Shown: positions 7,512 through 15,563 of the stretch, piece by piece
How the letters are laid out: every line of letters starts with the position of its first letter
Numbering within the stretch: position 1 is the stretch's first letter
Assembly (NCBI GenBank): GCA_947475825.1
Contig: CANJMS010000005.1
Location: 1 to 50,560 of the forward strand
Direction: 5' to 3'
Source of the DNA: Nitrosomonadales bacterium
GTDB taxonomy: Bacteria > Pseudomonadota > Gammaproteobacteria > Burkholderiales > Gallionellaceae
Length of the DNA: 50,560 nt
Notes under the pieces: model-generated
Databases searched by the model: none
Told to the model about the DNA's origin: nothing
What the model saw: the letters and a program-made list of their open reading frames with translations, nothing else
Translations under genes and position numbers: made by a program

Positions 7512-8846
7512 GTGTTGAACGTCTCCATCAGGAATCCAAAGCAATCGGAGTCGAGTGTCGATAAAAAGGAACGTGACACCAGGATAATTCGCAAGAACAA
7601 TGACGAGATTGGCTATAAGGTCAAATCGGGTCACCTGTCGCTGCTTTCCAGGAAACTTTTCAATATCCTCATTTGGTACGCGCAGGACTTGCGTGACAAA
7701 GAAGATAAAGACGGTCGTTGGTGCGTATCTGTCGCTCACCTGGTCAAGGACGCAAAATTTCATAGCAAGGATTATGATTTGCTTCGTGCCAGTCTGGACG
7801 AGCTGCAAGAAGTTAGAGTGATTCGTCCGCGCCGTTCTGGCGGGGTGACTTCTGAAGTTCTGATTCCGTCATTTACGTTGGATAATGTGTCCCATGAAGG
7901 CAATGAGGAAATGGAGCGCGGGCAAAAGAAACGTGGAGGGCATCTGATGCTGTGGTTCATGCTTCCACCGGAACTGAAAAGCCAAATGCTGGACCCGGAT
8001 CAATATACTCGATTGCCAATCGTCTATATGGCGTTATTGCGCACGATTCCTGGACTTGCCCTATACGAAATATGTCGTCGTTACGTGACGAATCCTGGCG
8101 GTGTGACCAACCGTGACAATTGGCAGAACTGGTGGCGTGTGCTTACTGGTTCGACGGATGACGCTGCTCCGCCGGAGTACAAATATGCCAAGCGAGATAT
8201 TTTCAAACGTGGCACGGAGGAGGTCAATAAAGTTACCGACATCGAGATTGAGCTGATTGAATTCAAGGTCGGCAAATTTGTGCGCGATCTTCAATTCTCT
8301 GTAAGACTGAAACAGCAAGCCAATCTGGATATGGGCCCACCTCCCATCGATGCCGGCTTGCTATCAAGAATTGTTTCGTTGGGCATTCCGATTACAGAAG
8401 CGGAACGTTTGACGGCTCGGTACTCTGAGGCCGATATAGTAGATACACTCGATCTGGTAGAAGGCAGGATAGGGAAGACTCATCTGGCAAAAATAGAATC
8501 GCCCGCCGCCTATTTCAAGAAAGCATTGAAGGATAGCTATGCTCAATCACAAAAACTCATTGAATCGGCAAAGGCGAAGCAGTCAGAAGAGCGCAAGACA
8601 AAACAATTAGAAAAGAGCCGTGCTGAGACGGAAGCGAAGCAAGAAAGTCACATGAAGCATCAGTTAATCCTGGAAAGATTTGATACGATGCCGGAAGAAA
8701 GAAAGAGTGAGTTGCTGAAAGAATTTGAAGCCTCATTGGCAACGTCAACGCAGGCCATCTACAGAAAATCTGGGATCAATAGCAAAATGCTCAGAGCAAC
8801 TTTTGCAGCATGGCTTTTACAAAAAACTGATTTGATTGATCAGTGA
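7512..8846 (+). CDS. Plasmid replication initiator (Rep_3 family)
   Basis: Initiator that binds the iterons and opens the origin. The N-terminal domain (about residues 30-150) is the first winged helix: YKVKSGHLSLLSRKLFNILI and VSVAHLVKDAKFHSKDYDLL. The second winged helix holds YMALLRTIPGLALYEICRRY and WRVLTGSTDD, the usual RepB signature. About 120 extra C-terminal residues are charged and partly coiled (QSEERKTKQLEKSRAETEAK). The start is a GTG with GAGGAG upstream; TTG three bases later is better spaced. The last 47 codons are duplicated at 9962-10108, behind the inserted higBA module. The best-conserved part of the duplicate is the extreme C-terminus, so that tail may matter for function. 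Confidence 0.88.
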   Translation: MLNVSIRNPKQSESSVDKKERDTRIIRKNNDEIGYKVKSGHLSLLSRKLFNILIWYAQDLRDKEDKDGRWCVSVAHLVKDAKFHSKDYDLLRASLDELQEVRVIRPRRSGGVTSEVLIPSFTLDNVSHEGNEEMERGQKKRGGHLMLWFMLPPELKSQMLDPDQYTRLPIVYMALLRTIPGLALYEICRRYVTNPGGVTNRDNWQNWWRVLTGSTDDAAPPEYKYAKRDIFKRGTEEVNKVTDIEIELIEFKVGKFVRDLQFSVRLKQQANLDMGPPPIDAGLLSRIVSLGIPITEAERLTARYSEADIVDTLDLVEGRIGKTHLAKIESPAAYFKKALKDSYAQSQKLIESAKAKQSEERKTKQLEKSRAETEAKQESHMKHQLILERFDTMPEERKSELLKEFEASLATSTQAIYRKSGINSKMLRATFAAWLLQKTDLIDQ

Positions 8847-8859
8847 AGGGTGCCCGTCT

Positions 8860-8930
8860 TTAGAGCTTCAAGTATGAGTAGCCTACCCGCTCACACAGCG
8901 TGGTGAATTCAGCAGGCATTGAGCAGCAGC
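8860..8930 (-). pseudogene. Remnant of the small gene at 10133-10357
   Basis: After the rep stop the sequence follows the 3' end of the intact gene (GGGTGCCCGTCTTTAG, then GTAGCCTACCCGCTCA) and then jumps to its 5' part (CACAGCG, then GGTGAATTCAGCAGGCA). The middle is deleted. It is the decayed left partner of the duplication that brackets higBA. Confidence 0.6.
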
Positions 8931-8955
8931 ACCCTGGCCGATAGTTTTGCGAAAG

Positions 8956-9258
8956 CTAGGCGGCCAGCAATTCTTTGGGTTTTACGCTTTTCTCAATCTC
9001 TTTGCCTACCGCCGCTCGCGCTATCTTTACATCGTAGTTGCTTTGCAGACTCATCCAGAAATCCGGCGTGCTGCCGAAGAATTTAGCAAAACGCAGGGCG
9101 GTATCGGCAGTAATGCCACGTTGTTCGTTAAGAATTGCGGTGATTCGGTTGGTAGGTACGCCCAACGCGTGAGCCAAGACATTGGCGGATAAATTCAACT
9201 CTTCCAGCTCACCCTTGAGTATTTCGCCCGGATGGATTGCGCGCATTTTGTTAGTCAT
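8956..9258 (-). CDS. higA: HigA-type antitoxin
   Basis: Antitoxin of a type II module. An XRE helix-turn-helix covers about residues 20-75 (PGEILKGELEELNLSANVLA, then NRITAILNEQRGITADTALR, then FFGSTPDFWMSLQ), the typical HigA/VapI sequence. It would neutralise HigB and repress the operon. The start chosen is the second ATG (9258), which stands 7 bases after AGGAG; an ATG at 9264 is too close to it. It lies 12 bases downstream of the toxin gene, in the toxin-first order usual for higBA. Confidence 0.9.
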   Translation of the reverse strand: MTNKMRAIHPGEILKGELEELNLSANVLAHALGVPTNRITAILNEQRGITADTALRFAKFFGSTPDFWMSLQSNYDVKIARAAVGKEIEKSVKPKELLAA

Positions 9259-9270
9259 GTTCATTCTCCT

Positions 9271-9549
9271 TTAATGGTAATCAACGATTTCCACATTGTA
9301 AGCATCAGCATCTTTCCACTCGAAGCACAAGCGCCATTGTTGATTGACACGGATGCTGAATTGGCCGGAACGGTCACCCCCTAAAGATTCGAAGCGGTTA
9401 CTTGGCAAAGCCATCAAGTCCCCGATAGTTTTGGCGTTGTCCAGAATTTCCAGCCTTCTTTCTGCCTGAGCAGCGCAGGACTCAAATTTTCTGACGCGCT
9501 TTCCTTGGTAGAGTGCTTCCGTATTCTTGCAGCGGAATGATTTAATCAT
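9271..9549 (-). CDS. higB: HigB-type toxin
   Basis: RelE-superfamily toxin, 92 residues, expected to cut mRNA on the ribosome. The family pattern is clear: MIKSFRCKNTEALYQGKRVR at the start, LEILDNAKTIGDLMALPSNR in the middle, FSIRVNQQWRLCFEW as the core strands and the C-terminal EIVDYH. It precedes higA on the minus strand. The promoter probably lies in the AT-rich stretch 9550-9590, where ATAGTGTATTTTATG and GTTATACG occur. Confidence 0.9.
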   Translation of the reverse strand: MIKSFRCKNTEALYQGKRVRKFESCAAQAERRLEILDNAKTIGDLMALPSNRFESLGGDRSGQFSIRVNQQWRLCFEWKDADAYNVEIVDYH

Positions 9550-9560
9550 GGCTAAATATA

Positions 9561-9890
9561 GTGTATTTTATGTTATACGTCAAGCATAAAATTGTTTCGG
9601 TAGACATTCGTGGAAAATATGCAACCAGCAAAAAGCCCGTTTTAATATCACCAAAACAGAGACCCACGGTCGTTATACCAATGCGTCAAGATACAGCGCC
9701 AAACCCAGATATAGCAGCGGCACTGGATGCTTTTGACAAAATGGATAGCCTGCAAAAGGCCGAAATACTTGAAGAGTTTGCGCAGGGGAATGCATTGGTC
9801 GCGGGCAGAATTCGGAAGTCCCCGGAATCACCTTTCGTCCGTAAAACACTAGGCCCATGGCTTGCAGCTAAAGCCGCTGCAGAAACTTGA
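9561..9890 (+). CDS. Small hypothetical protein (doubtful)
   Basis: An open frame of 109 codons divergent from higB. The part from the internal ATG at 9684 looks more protein-like (an acidic helical stretch around AALDAFDKMDSLQKAEILEE). No good ribosome site is visible at either start. It may be a fragment brought in with the higBA insertion. I do not recognise it. Confidence 0.3.
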   Translation: MYFMLYVKHKIVSVDIRGKYATSKKPVLISPKQRPTVVIPMRQDTAPNPDIAAALDAFDKMDSLQKAEILEEFAQGNALVAGRIRKSPESPFVRKTLGPWLAAKAAAET

Positions 9891-9961
9891 GAGGGTAGGG
9901 GAGGTGCCCCTTATTGATTGTCAGGCAAAAGGTGGCCGAAAGCTACCTGGTTTTAGCGCTT

Positions 9962-10108
9962 CAAAAGAGTGAGTTCCTGAAAGAGTTTGAAGCCTTATTA
10001 GCAGTGTCAACGCAGGCCATCTACAGAAAATCTGGGATCAATGGCAAAATGCTCAGAGCAACTTTTGCAGCATGGCTTTTACAAAAAACTGATTTGATTG
10101 ATCAGTAA
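9962..10108 (+). pseudogene. Duplicated 3' end of rep
   Basis: Encodes a copy of the last 47 residues of the initiator, with only a few changes (KEFEALLAVSTQAIYRKSG against KEFEASLATSTQAIYRKSG), then stops at the same point. It has no initiator domains. Together with 8702-8930 it forms direct repeats that bracket higBA. Confidence 0.8.
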
Positions 10109-10132
10109 AGGAGAAGGGGAGGGTGCCCGTCT

Positions 10133-10357
10133 TTAGCGCTTCCAGTGTGGGTAGCCTACCCGCTCATAGTAAGCCCGCGCCATGTCGCGCTCGTCCGAAC
10201 CGTTGCTGCTGTAGCCGTCTGCGCGCGGGCTTGCGGCCTGGTTCATGATGCGAGCGAGATCGGCGATGAAACCCCGCAGCACGATTTCCGGCGACACGCC
10301 ATCACGCGCACACAGCGCGGTGAATTCAGCAGGCAGTTCGATAGTCAATTTATTCAT
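10133..10357 (-). CDS. Small plasmid protein, unknown
   Basis: A 74-residue protein starting MNKLTIELPAEFTALCARDG, reminiscent of small DNA-binding or antitoxin-like plasmid proteins, with an acidic and polar C-terminus (YSSNGSDERDMARAYYERVG). AAAGGAAAG stands before the ATG. A decayed second copy exists at 8860-8930. It may belong to the same transcript as the genes to its right. The function is unknown. Confidence 0.55.
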   Translation of the reverse strand: MNKLTIELPAEFTALCARDGVSPEIVLRGFIADLARIMNQAASPRADGYSSNGSDERDMARAYYERVGYPHWKR

Positions 10358-10390
10358 TTCAACTTTCCTTTCAATACAGCTACGATCATT

Positions 10391-10609
10391 TTAACTTTCC
10401 CTTACCAAAATGTTGTTCCCCTCGGCTATACCAGCAAAGTACGCATCAAAGGCGGCTGTACCTGCCTTGAATGGCACCTCACCATACCCTACACCATGAA
10501 TCTTAAAATTGAGCACGGCCATCACACCAACCTTGTATGCCTTACTACGCTTTTCGCGTGTGGGATTATCCGTAAAGTTTTCATCAAAAAGCTGTTGTGC
10601 TGTTCGCAT
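10391..10609 (-). CDS. Small hypothetical protein
   Basis: A 72-residue protein with an amphipathic start (MRTAQQLFDENFTDNP) and a Gly/Ala-rich second half (FKAGTAAFDAYFAGIAEGNN). It lies between the RelE/ParE-like toxin gene and the 74-residue gene on the same strand, with short gaps. I do not recognise it. Confidence 0.5.
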   Translation of the reverse strand: MRTAQQLFDENFTDNPTREKRSKAYKVGVMAVLNFKIHGVGYGEVPFKAGTAAFDAYFAGIAEGNNILVRES

Positions 10610-10632
10610 GCTTTAATCCCCACAGTTTGTTG

Positions 10633-10905
10633 TTATCGCTTCATGTCCCGGTAAAAATTCTCATGTGTGCCCAGCGCAATCAGCAACAATTCCTCGGAGC
10701 CAACACTATACGACAAAAGAATTTCTTGCTTGTTGATTTTGAATTTATAAACACTCACGCCAAACAAGTCACCTTTTTTTGCCTCCCCGATGGTTGGCTT
10801 GGCCAGTATTTTGCGCACCGCCTCATCAACCGTCTTTTTATCCTTGCCATGTAGTTTTTTTACTACCTTGGCAAAGGTTGGAGTGGTTATTATTTTCAAA
10901 GCCAT
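10633..10905 (-). CDS. RelE/ParE-family toxin
   Basis: About 90 residues with the family outline: LKIITTPTFAKVVKKLHG, a DEAVRKI helix, YKFKINKQEILLSYSV as the central strands, and a C-terminal LLIALGTHENFYRDMKR. The start is the ATG at 10905, which overlaps the antitoxin stop as TGATG, so the pair is translationally coupled. The product probably inhibits gyrase or cuts mRNA; sequence alone does not decide which. Confidence 0.82.
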   Translation of the reverse strand: MALKIITTPTFAKVVKKLHGKDKKTVDEAVRKILAKPTIGEAKKGDLFGVSVYKFKINKQEILLSYSVGSEELLLIALGTHENFYRDMKR

Positions 10906-11126
10906 CACACACCAAACTTGTAATCAACAGACTGTCCGGCTTTCGCCTCTTCAAGACCCAGCAGCGTGTCCTGGATGAACTGCAAGGGGAGCTCTGGATT
11001 ATCCTCGACAACCTTACCCAGCCGCGCCCAGTATTCAATTTGCTTTGGAATGGAACGATGCATGGCAGCGGCGTGGGGTTTCGCCAGATCAATCAACTCA
11101 TCAGATAATTTCAGTGCAACGGACAT
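10905..11126 (-). CDS. ParD-like antitoxin
   Basis: A 73-residue protein starting MSVALKLSDELIDLAKPHAA, the ribbon-helix-helix start typical of ParD-like antitoxins, followed by HRSIPKQIEYWARLGKV. The C-terminal part would wrap the toxin. The start at 11126 is fixed by AGGAG 6 bases upstream; the longer frame to 11186 has no such site. It lies directly before the toxin gene. Confidence 0.82.
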   Translation of the reverse strand: MSVALKLSDELIDLAKPHAAAMHRSIPKQIEYWARLGKVVEDNPELPLQFIQDTLLGLEEAKAGQSVDYKFGV

Positions 11127-11207
11127 GGTTTTCTCCTTAATGAATAAGGCTGCATAATACATATAAAGGCAACCATTTGCAACCATAGCAGGGGGGCAGT
11201 TAGTCGT

Positions 11208-11633
11208 TCAGATTTCACTCAGCTTGCGAGGCTGCCAGTACAAGTCCAGCTCGGCACCGCACTTCAAAATTTCCACGATGCTGATATAACCCAGTTCCCC
11301 GCCATAGCCCAAATCTGCCTTGCCAAACGCCTGCAGCTGCTCAGTCGCACAATCACGCTCTGTGATGTACCAGTCTGCACCAGCGGTGAAATAATGCAGG
11401 TGTGCGATGGCTTGATTGCCCTGTCCGTCCGTCGCATAGGTCACTGGCATCGTTTCTACAATGTTGGCCAGCTCGACGAGTTTGTCGTAAAAGAACTGCT
11501 TTTCTTCGCCGTAGCACAGTTCACCAATTACTTGACGTTGAACATTGCCGATGAAACTTTGCAGCTTGTGTAGTGCCTCGGCTGCTTGCATACGGGTTGC
11601 TGGTAGTGTGTTTGCGCTCATATTTTTTTGCAT
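11208..11633 (-). CDS. DUF2958 protein
   Basis: A 141-residue protein matching the DUF2958 pattern: HLHYFTAGADWYITERD, then LGYGGELGYISIVEIL and a closing GAELDLYWQPRKL. The family is common on conjugative elements next to anti-restriction genes, but its biochemical role is not known. The ribosome site AGGAG stands 8 bases before the ATG. The gene is third in a short minus-strand operon whose leader region is nearly identical to that of ardC at 28.4-29.0 kb, which hints at joint expression. Confidence 0.8.
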   Translation of the reverse strand: MQKNMSANTLPATRMQAAEALHKLQSFIGNVQRQVIGELCYGEEKQFFYDKLVELANIVETMPVTYATDGQGNQAIAHLHYFTAGADWYITERDCATEQLQAFGKADLGYGGELGYISIVEILKCGAELDLYWQPRKLSEI

Positions 11634-11636
11634 AGT

Positions 11637-11822
11637 TCAGACTCCTGTAAAAGTTTCACGAATCCACCAGCAAGAGCGTTTTAGTTGCCTTCCAGTGATC
11701 GGGTTGTAATCCAGCAAAGCGGCGAATGTTTCCCAGCCTGCCGGTGATCTGGTAGTGCGTACGTCTCCATTGCCGGTATATTTTTTCCAGCGCATAGCGC
11801 CAAGCTCATATAGGTAGGTCAT
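11637..11822 (-). CDS. Small hypothetical protein upstream of DUF2958
   Basis: A 61-residue basic, aromatic-rich protein (MTYLYELGAMRWKKYTG, RSCWWIRETFTGV). The start at 11822 has GAGG upstream and overlaps the end of the preceding small gene; its stop is 3 bases before the DUF2958 start. The tight spacing supports a real, coupled gene. The function is unknown. Confidence 0.5.
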   Translation of the reverse strand: MTYLYELGAMRWKKYTGNGDVRTTRSPAGWETFAALLDYNPITGRQLKRSCWWIRETFTGV

Positions 11823-11958
11823 AACTGGCCTCGCGTTTGGTTGCTGCATAAAGCAGGCGGTCTTTGAATTGGATGTCTTGAATTTCATCCATGCTGTTGT
11901 GAAGCTCGCTGCCGCAGGTGGTTTTGCTTTCGGTTGTGTTGGTTTGTTGATCGCGCAT
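11806..11958 (-). CDS. Leader-type small protein (MRDQQ start)
   Basis: A 50-codon frame starting MRDQQTNTTESKTTCGSEL with AGGAG 8 bases upstream. The same 22 residues, the same ribosome site and the same upstream DNA recur before ardC (frame start near 28497), after which the two sequences diverge. Here the frame ends in an unrelated acidic and aromatic tail. It may be a genuine small protein or a translated leader that couples downstream genes. Confidence 0.5.
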   Translation of the reverse strand: MRDQQTNTTESKTTCGSELHNSMDEIQDIQFKDRLLYAATKREASYDLPI

Positions 11959-12472
11959 CTGTCTTCTCCTTGTCGTTATGTAGTGGGTCATGCCGTCGTA
12001 TCGCTCGCCCGGGGTGGCGTTAAGGCGGTCGCGCTTTTAGGACGGCGGCATCAGGCATGACAGACAAGAGGAGCAACCGAAGCCGCAGCGCAAGCGACCG
12101 CAGGGAGTGCGAACGGGTGAAGGGGTGCGCGAAGCGGCACGGCTGTACCGTGCCCTCGATGGCTGGCGTGACTTATGATTAGCCTCCGCGACCGACCAGC
12201 CAATGGCGATGCGACGGTATGACCCATGAAAGATCAGGTGAAGGCGCTCAACAAACGGCCTGTAACAACCGATTCAAAAGCCGGTGCAGTTAGTTGTTGA
12301 GGTCTTTAGGTGTGGCCGTTCTGCACAGCAGTACGGCGGGGTTAGGCGCGTTCTTTCGTGGTGTGACTACACGACGTTTGCGCCGTTGTTGACCTTGCTT
12401 GTGACGTTCTGGCCGTGATGCTCGAAGAGTTACAACGAAGGCGCACGACCATCGCTAGTGAACTGGTGCCTT
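11892..12472 (-). repeat. 580-bp direct repeat, copy A
   Basis: Nearly identical to 28431-29012 in the same orientation. It covers the MRDQQ start, its ribosome site and about 500 bases upstream. Conserved foldable parts include GGCACGG/CCGTGCC at 12136-12154, GGCTGG/CCAGCC at 12161-12201, GCCGT-CTGC/GCAG-ACGGC at 12315-12337, and a long-range 22-bp pairing of about 11982-12003 with 12206-12227. The two copies could recombine and remove 16.5 kb. No gene is supported between 11959 and 12621. Confidence 0.85.
12360..12436 (-). promoter_or_regulatory. 77-bp shared upstream element, copy A
   Basis: This 77-base block recurs at 22165-22241 and 28901-28977 with 2-3 changes, each time upstream of a minus-strand gene of the anti-restriction type (DUF2958, RadC-like, ArdC). 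Strong conservation without coding capacity implies a regulatory or single-strand function. Confidence 0.7.
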
Positions 12473-12621
12473 ATACAATTGATGTTGTTTCGGTTATTAT
12501 CAAAATCACCGCCGACCCAACTGTCAGTGACATCAATTGCATCGCTGAAGCTGCTGTGACGTTCGTTGTGTTGTTGCCGGATTCCAAGGTGCGTTCCCCG
12601 AACTATTGAAAGTTATCGTAT

Positions 12622-13692
12622 ATGCATAAGCAAGCACCAGAGATTTTTCAACGCCACATTACATCGCTCGATCTGGCCGGCCTGCCGCCAACCACCGATT
12701 CCGGGTTTGAGGAAGCGGTCATCATGCAGTACGCCATGCAATACGCTGCCAAGGGCTGGACTGCGGCGGTGGTTGTGAGCGATGGGATGGTGCGCGTTGT
12801 CGCGGTGCCGCAGCAGGGTATTGAGCCAAAGACTTACCTGATGGGACTGCTCAGCCACAGCTATATCGAAGATGCGCTGCCAGGGCTGGAAGCCATGTAT
12901 GGCATGGTCGATGACCCGGACATCTGCTTTAACTACGGCGTTGCATTGTCCGAGCTGGGCCGCGTCGAGGAATCACTGTCACCGTTGAACAAGTGCCTCA
13001 ACCTCGATCCGGGCTACGACAACGCGGCCATCGCCATCGGCGTTTCGCTCTCCAAACTTCAGCGCTACGACGAGGCTGAAGTCGTGCTCAAGGCGGCTGC
13101 GAAAATCCAGCCGGACAATGCCCTCGTCAAGCAGAACCTCGCTGCAACTTTGGCTCGGGCTGGAAAGTATGCGGAGGCGCTGCCGTATTTCCGCCAAGCC
13201 GCTTCGCTGGCACCTGATAACCCAGCGGTGCTGATGGGGTTGGCGCATTGCCTCGACTCGATGGATGCGCACCGAAAGGAAGCGCTGAAGGTCTACAAAA
13301 ATGTGGCGAAGCGGTTTCCAGATTCGCAGTTCGCGGAAGCGGCCAAGCAGATTCTAAATCGGGCCGGACAGGCGGATCTCCGCAAAGTTGTGGATGACGG
13401 GTATCGCCCGGATGCGGTTGAGTACATGATTGGTGCCATGAAGCGGTTCGCTGAAATTCCGCGTGAGCAAGTTGGGCGTGTGGCCATGGAGATCGCGCGG
13501 CTTGGTGAGACTGGACTGGAAATCAACAATCCATTGAAGCGCTATTCACTCACGAATCTCGACGGGGATTTTTCTGGTCTGCAACTACTTTGCTACATGC
13601 ACGTAGGCATGGCGCTATTCGACCCGAAAGTGGATTGCGGCTCCGGGTTGCAACGTGAATACGAGATGGCCAAGGGGATCACCGGCAAGTGA
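12622..13692 (+). CDS. Tetratricopeptide-repeat protein
   Basis: A 356-residue protein. The N-terminal 95 residues are an unassigned domain. Three to four TPR units follow at about 95-235: ICFNYGVALSELGRVEESLS, then NAAIAIGVSLSKLQRYDEAE, VKQNLAATLARAGKYAEALP and VLMGLAHCLD. A C-terminal domain of about 120 residues is unassigned. There is no signal peptide. It is first in a three-gene plus-strand operon, and its stop overlaps the GTG of the methyltransferase gene as GTGA. TPR proteins are scaffolds, so it probably holds the other two products or a target together. The start has no strong ribosome site. Confidence 0.75.
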   Translation: MHKQAPEIFQRHITSLDLAGLPPTTDSGFEEAVIMQYAMQYAAKGWTAAVVVSDGMVRVVAVPQQGIEPKTYLMGLLSHSYIEDALPGLEAMYGMVDDPDICFNYGVALSELGRVEESLSPLNKCLNLDPGYDNAAIAIGVSLSKLQRYDEAEVVLKAAAKIQPDNALVKQNLAATLARAGKYAEALPYFRQAASLAPDNPAVLMGLAHCLDSMDAHRKEALKVYKNVAKRFPDSQFAEAAKQILNRAGQADLRKVVDDGYRPDAVEYMIGAMKRFAEIPREQVGRVAMEIARLGETGLEINNPLKRYSLTNLDGDFSGLQLLCYMHVGMALFDPKVDCGSGLQREYEMAKGITGK

Positions 13693-14348
13693 CCCACACC
13701 GCCATTCTCGCCAAGCTTGAAGTTGCTGAACAGGCAGGGCCATTGCTTCCCGGTTTGCCTGCTGCCTCATATTTTTCTGCCGACCTGCTGGACCAGCCGG
13801 ATGAATTCGATGTGCCCTACCACCAACGCAAGCGTTACAACCGGGAATTCGGCTTCTGCCTGTTTACGGCAGAATGCATTTGCTCTCTTGCTGCCCTGTG
13901 CAAAGGTAAAAAGGTGCTTGAAGCGGGTAGTGGTTCCGGCTGGCTTGCCGACCAGCTTGCGCAACAGGGAATAGCAATCACTGCTGCCGACTGGACGGAC
14001 TATCGTCAAGCCCGCGACAAGAATCGCGGTTATCCCATGCGATCCGTGTTTCGCCTTGATCACCACGGCGATGCTGTTGCGCTGCTGCCAGGCAGTTTCG
14101 ACATGGTGCTGCTGGTCTGGCCAAACCTCGACACATCGTTCGGCGAACAGGTTGCTCACGCGATGCGCTCCGGACAGGTTATGATTCTCGAAGGCGAAGA
14201 GAAAGGCGGCAACACGGCGACCGAAAAGTTTTTCGATGTGCTCAGCGCCGATTTCGAACGCCTCGACGCCGAGACGCAGGCGCTCAACGAACATCACCGC
14301 ACGTTCCCCGGTTTGCACGACCGGTGGCAAGTATTGAGGAAAAAATGA
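13689..14348 (+). CDS. Class I SAM methyltransferase-like protein
   Basis: A 219-residue protein with the Rossmann motif I VLEAGSGSGWLADQLAQQG, followed by an acidic residue at the end of strand 2 (ITAADW) and a motif IV-like FDMVLLVWPNLDT. No DNA-methyltransferase motif (NPPY or PC) is visible, so a small molecule, RNA or protein is the likelier substrate. The GTG start overlaps the TPR gene stop by 4 bases, and the stop overlaps the next ATG by 4 bases. All three genes must therefore act in one pathway, which I cannot identify. Confidence 0.7.
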   Translation: MTHTAILAKLEVAEQAGPLLPGLPAASYFSADLLDQPDEFDVPYHQRKRYNREFGFCLFTAECICSLAALCKGKKVLEAGSGSGWLADQLAQQGIAITAADWTDYRQARDKNRGYPMRSVFRLDHHGDAVALLPGSFDMVLLVWPNLDTSFGEQVAHAMRSGQVMILEGEEKGGNTATEKFFDVLSADFERLDAETQALNEHHRTFPGLHDRWQVLRKK

Positions 14349-14881
14349 CTGAGGCACCCATTAGCACTCCCCCGCAAGCGTACATGGACATCATCAGTTC
14401 GCTGATCGACAAAGCGCGGGGTTTTTTGGAGGTTGGCGAAAGGCTTCAGGCGATGGCATTCGTTGGTAACCTGACCACCAAGGCAGTCATCCCGGTGATG
14501 ATTCAGCCGGGAAGCGTCGAGGACAAAGATCAGTCTGCGCGGACGATCCAGTCAGCGGCGTTGGCATTGGAGGCTGATTTTGTATTCGCGATCATGGAAG
14601 CATGGACGCTTCGGCCAGACAAAATGCGCCAAATGAATGCGATCCTGGACAAGTACGGAAGCATAAGCGCATCGCCCTATGCGATAGATACGTGCTCACT
14701 TATGCTGGAAACGAGGCATGGGGTGTGGGCTGCACAACCGCAGATCAAGCCCAAGGGAATTTCAAAGAAGAAACGGACAATTGGGGTAGTCGAGTTTCGC
14801 TATTTCACGGAAACTGAAGGCCGGTTTGCACACCTGCTACCCAAGAAGGAAGGCGACGAGCCACCGACGATTTTACATTGA
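14345..14881 (+). CDS. Hypothetical protein, third gene of TPR operon
   Basis: A 178-residue soluble protein with no family I recognise. The first 110 residues look helical (YMDIISSLIDKARGFLEVGE, then ALALEADFVFAIMEAW). The last 60 are basic, then strand-like (KKKRTIGVVEFRYFTETEG). The start at 14345 overlaps the methyltransferase stop as ATGA. A start at 14324 would overlap more without benefit. Confidence 0.65.
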   Translation: MTEAPISTPPQAYMDIISSLIDKARGFLEVGERLQAMAFVGNLTTKAVIPVMIQPGSVEDKDQSARTIQSAALALEADFVFAIMEAWTLRPDKMRQMNAILDKYGSISASPYAIDTCSLMLETRHGVWAAQPQIKPKGISKKKRTIGVVEFRYFTETEGRFAHLLPKKEGDEPPTILH

Positions 14882-14953
14882 TTTACTGCAGGATGCGCCG
14901 ATGAGACTTCTTCTACATCGTTAGACAATTCTGTCCAAGGGGAGATAATAAAA

Positions 14954-15442
14954 ATGGATTTAATTGTTCTGCTGTTGGTTGTTGTCGTAGCTGTGGTGGT
15001 CTTTTTAGCTTTTCTCAAAGCAAAGGGGCGGGGTGGCATTGGCGATCAGGCTTGGCCCTTCTACGCAAAAAAACCTCTTTCACAACCTGAGCAAGTTCTT
15101 TATTTCCGCCTTGTACAAGCTCTACCAGAGCATATTATCCTCGCCCAAGTTCAGCTTTCTCGTTTGCTTGGCGTCAAAAAAGGCAACAACTATCAGGCTT
15201 GGTTTAACCGCATCAACCGCATGAGCGCTGATTTCGTAGTGTGCAATAAGGATTCGAGCATTGTCGCCGTCATCGAACTTGATGATGCAACGCACCAGAA
15301 AGAAGATCGACAGGCCGCAGATGCAAAAAAGGACAAGGCATTGGCGTCAGCCAATGTCCGTGTAATTCGCTGGCAGGCCAGGGCAATCCCAGATGTTGCC
15401 AACATCCAATCTACTTTTATGAATAACACTACGGTCAAGTAG
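14954..15442 (+). CDS. DUF2726 protein with N-terminal membrane anchor
   Basis: A 162-residue protein. Residues 2-22 form a membrane segment (LIVLLLVVVVAVVVFLAFL). The rest matches DUF2726: PLSQPEQVLYFRLVQAL, then RMSADFVVCNKDSSIVAVIE, then DKALASANVRVIRW. The conserved D, the E in IELDD and a following K resemble a restriction-endonuclease fold, so a membrane-bound nuclease-like protein is possible. GGGGAGA before the ATG is a good ribosome site. It follows the TPR operon after 72 bases and may be cotranscribed. Confidence 0.75.
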   Translation: MDLIVLLLVVVVAVVVFLAFLKAKGRGGIGDQAWPFYAKKPLSQPEQVLYFRLVQALPEHIILAQVQLSRLLGVKKGNNYQAWFNRINRMSADFVVCNKDSSIVAVIELDDATHQKEDRQAADAKKDKALASANVRVIRWQARAIPDVANIQSTFMNNTTVK

Positions 15443-15563
15443 GGCGCGCCCCTTGTAATGTTGAAGGGCAGCTTCTAAGAAAGCAATCAACATAAGCGGT
15501 AGGCAGATTGGTACCATAATCCGTCAGTCGAAAACAGTACCCCAAAACTGCCGTGGGTAACTT

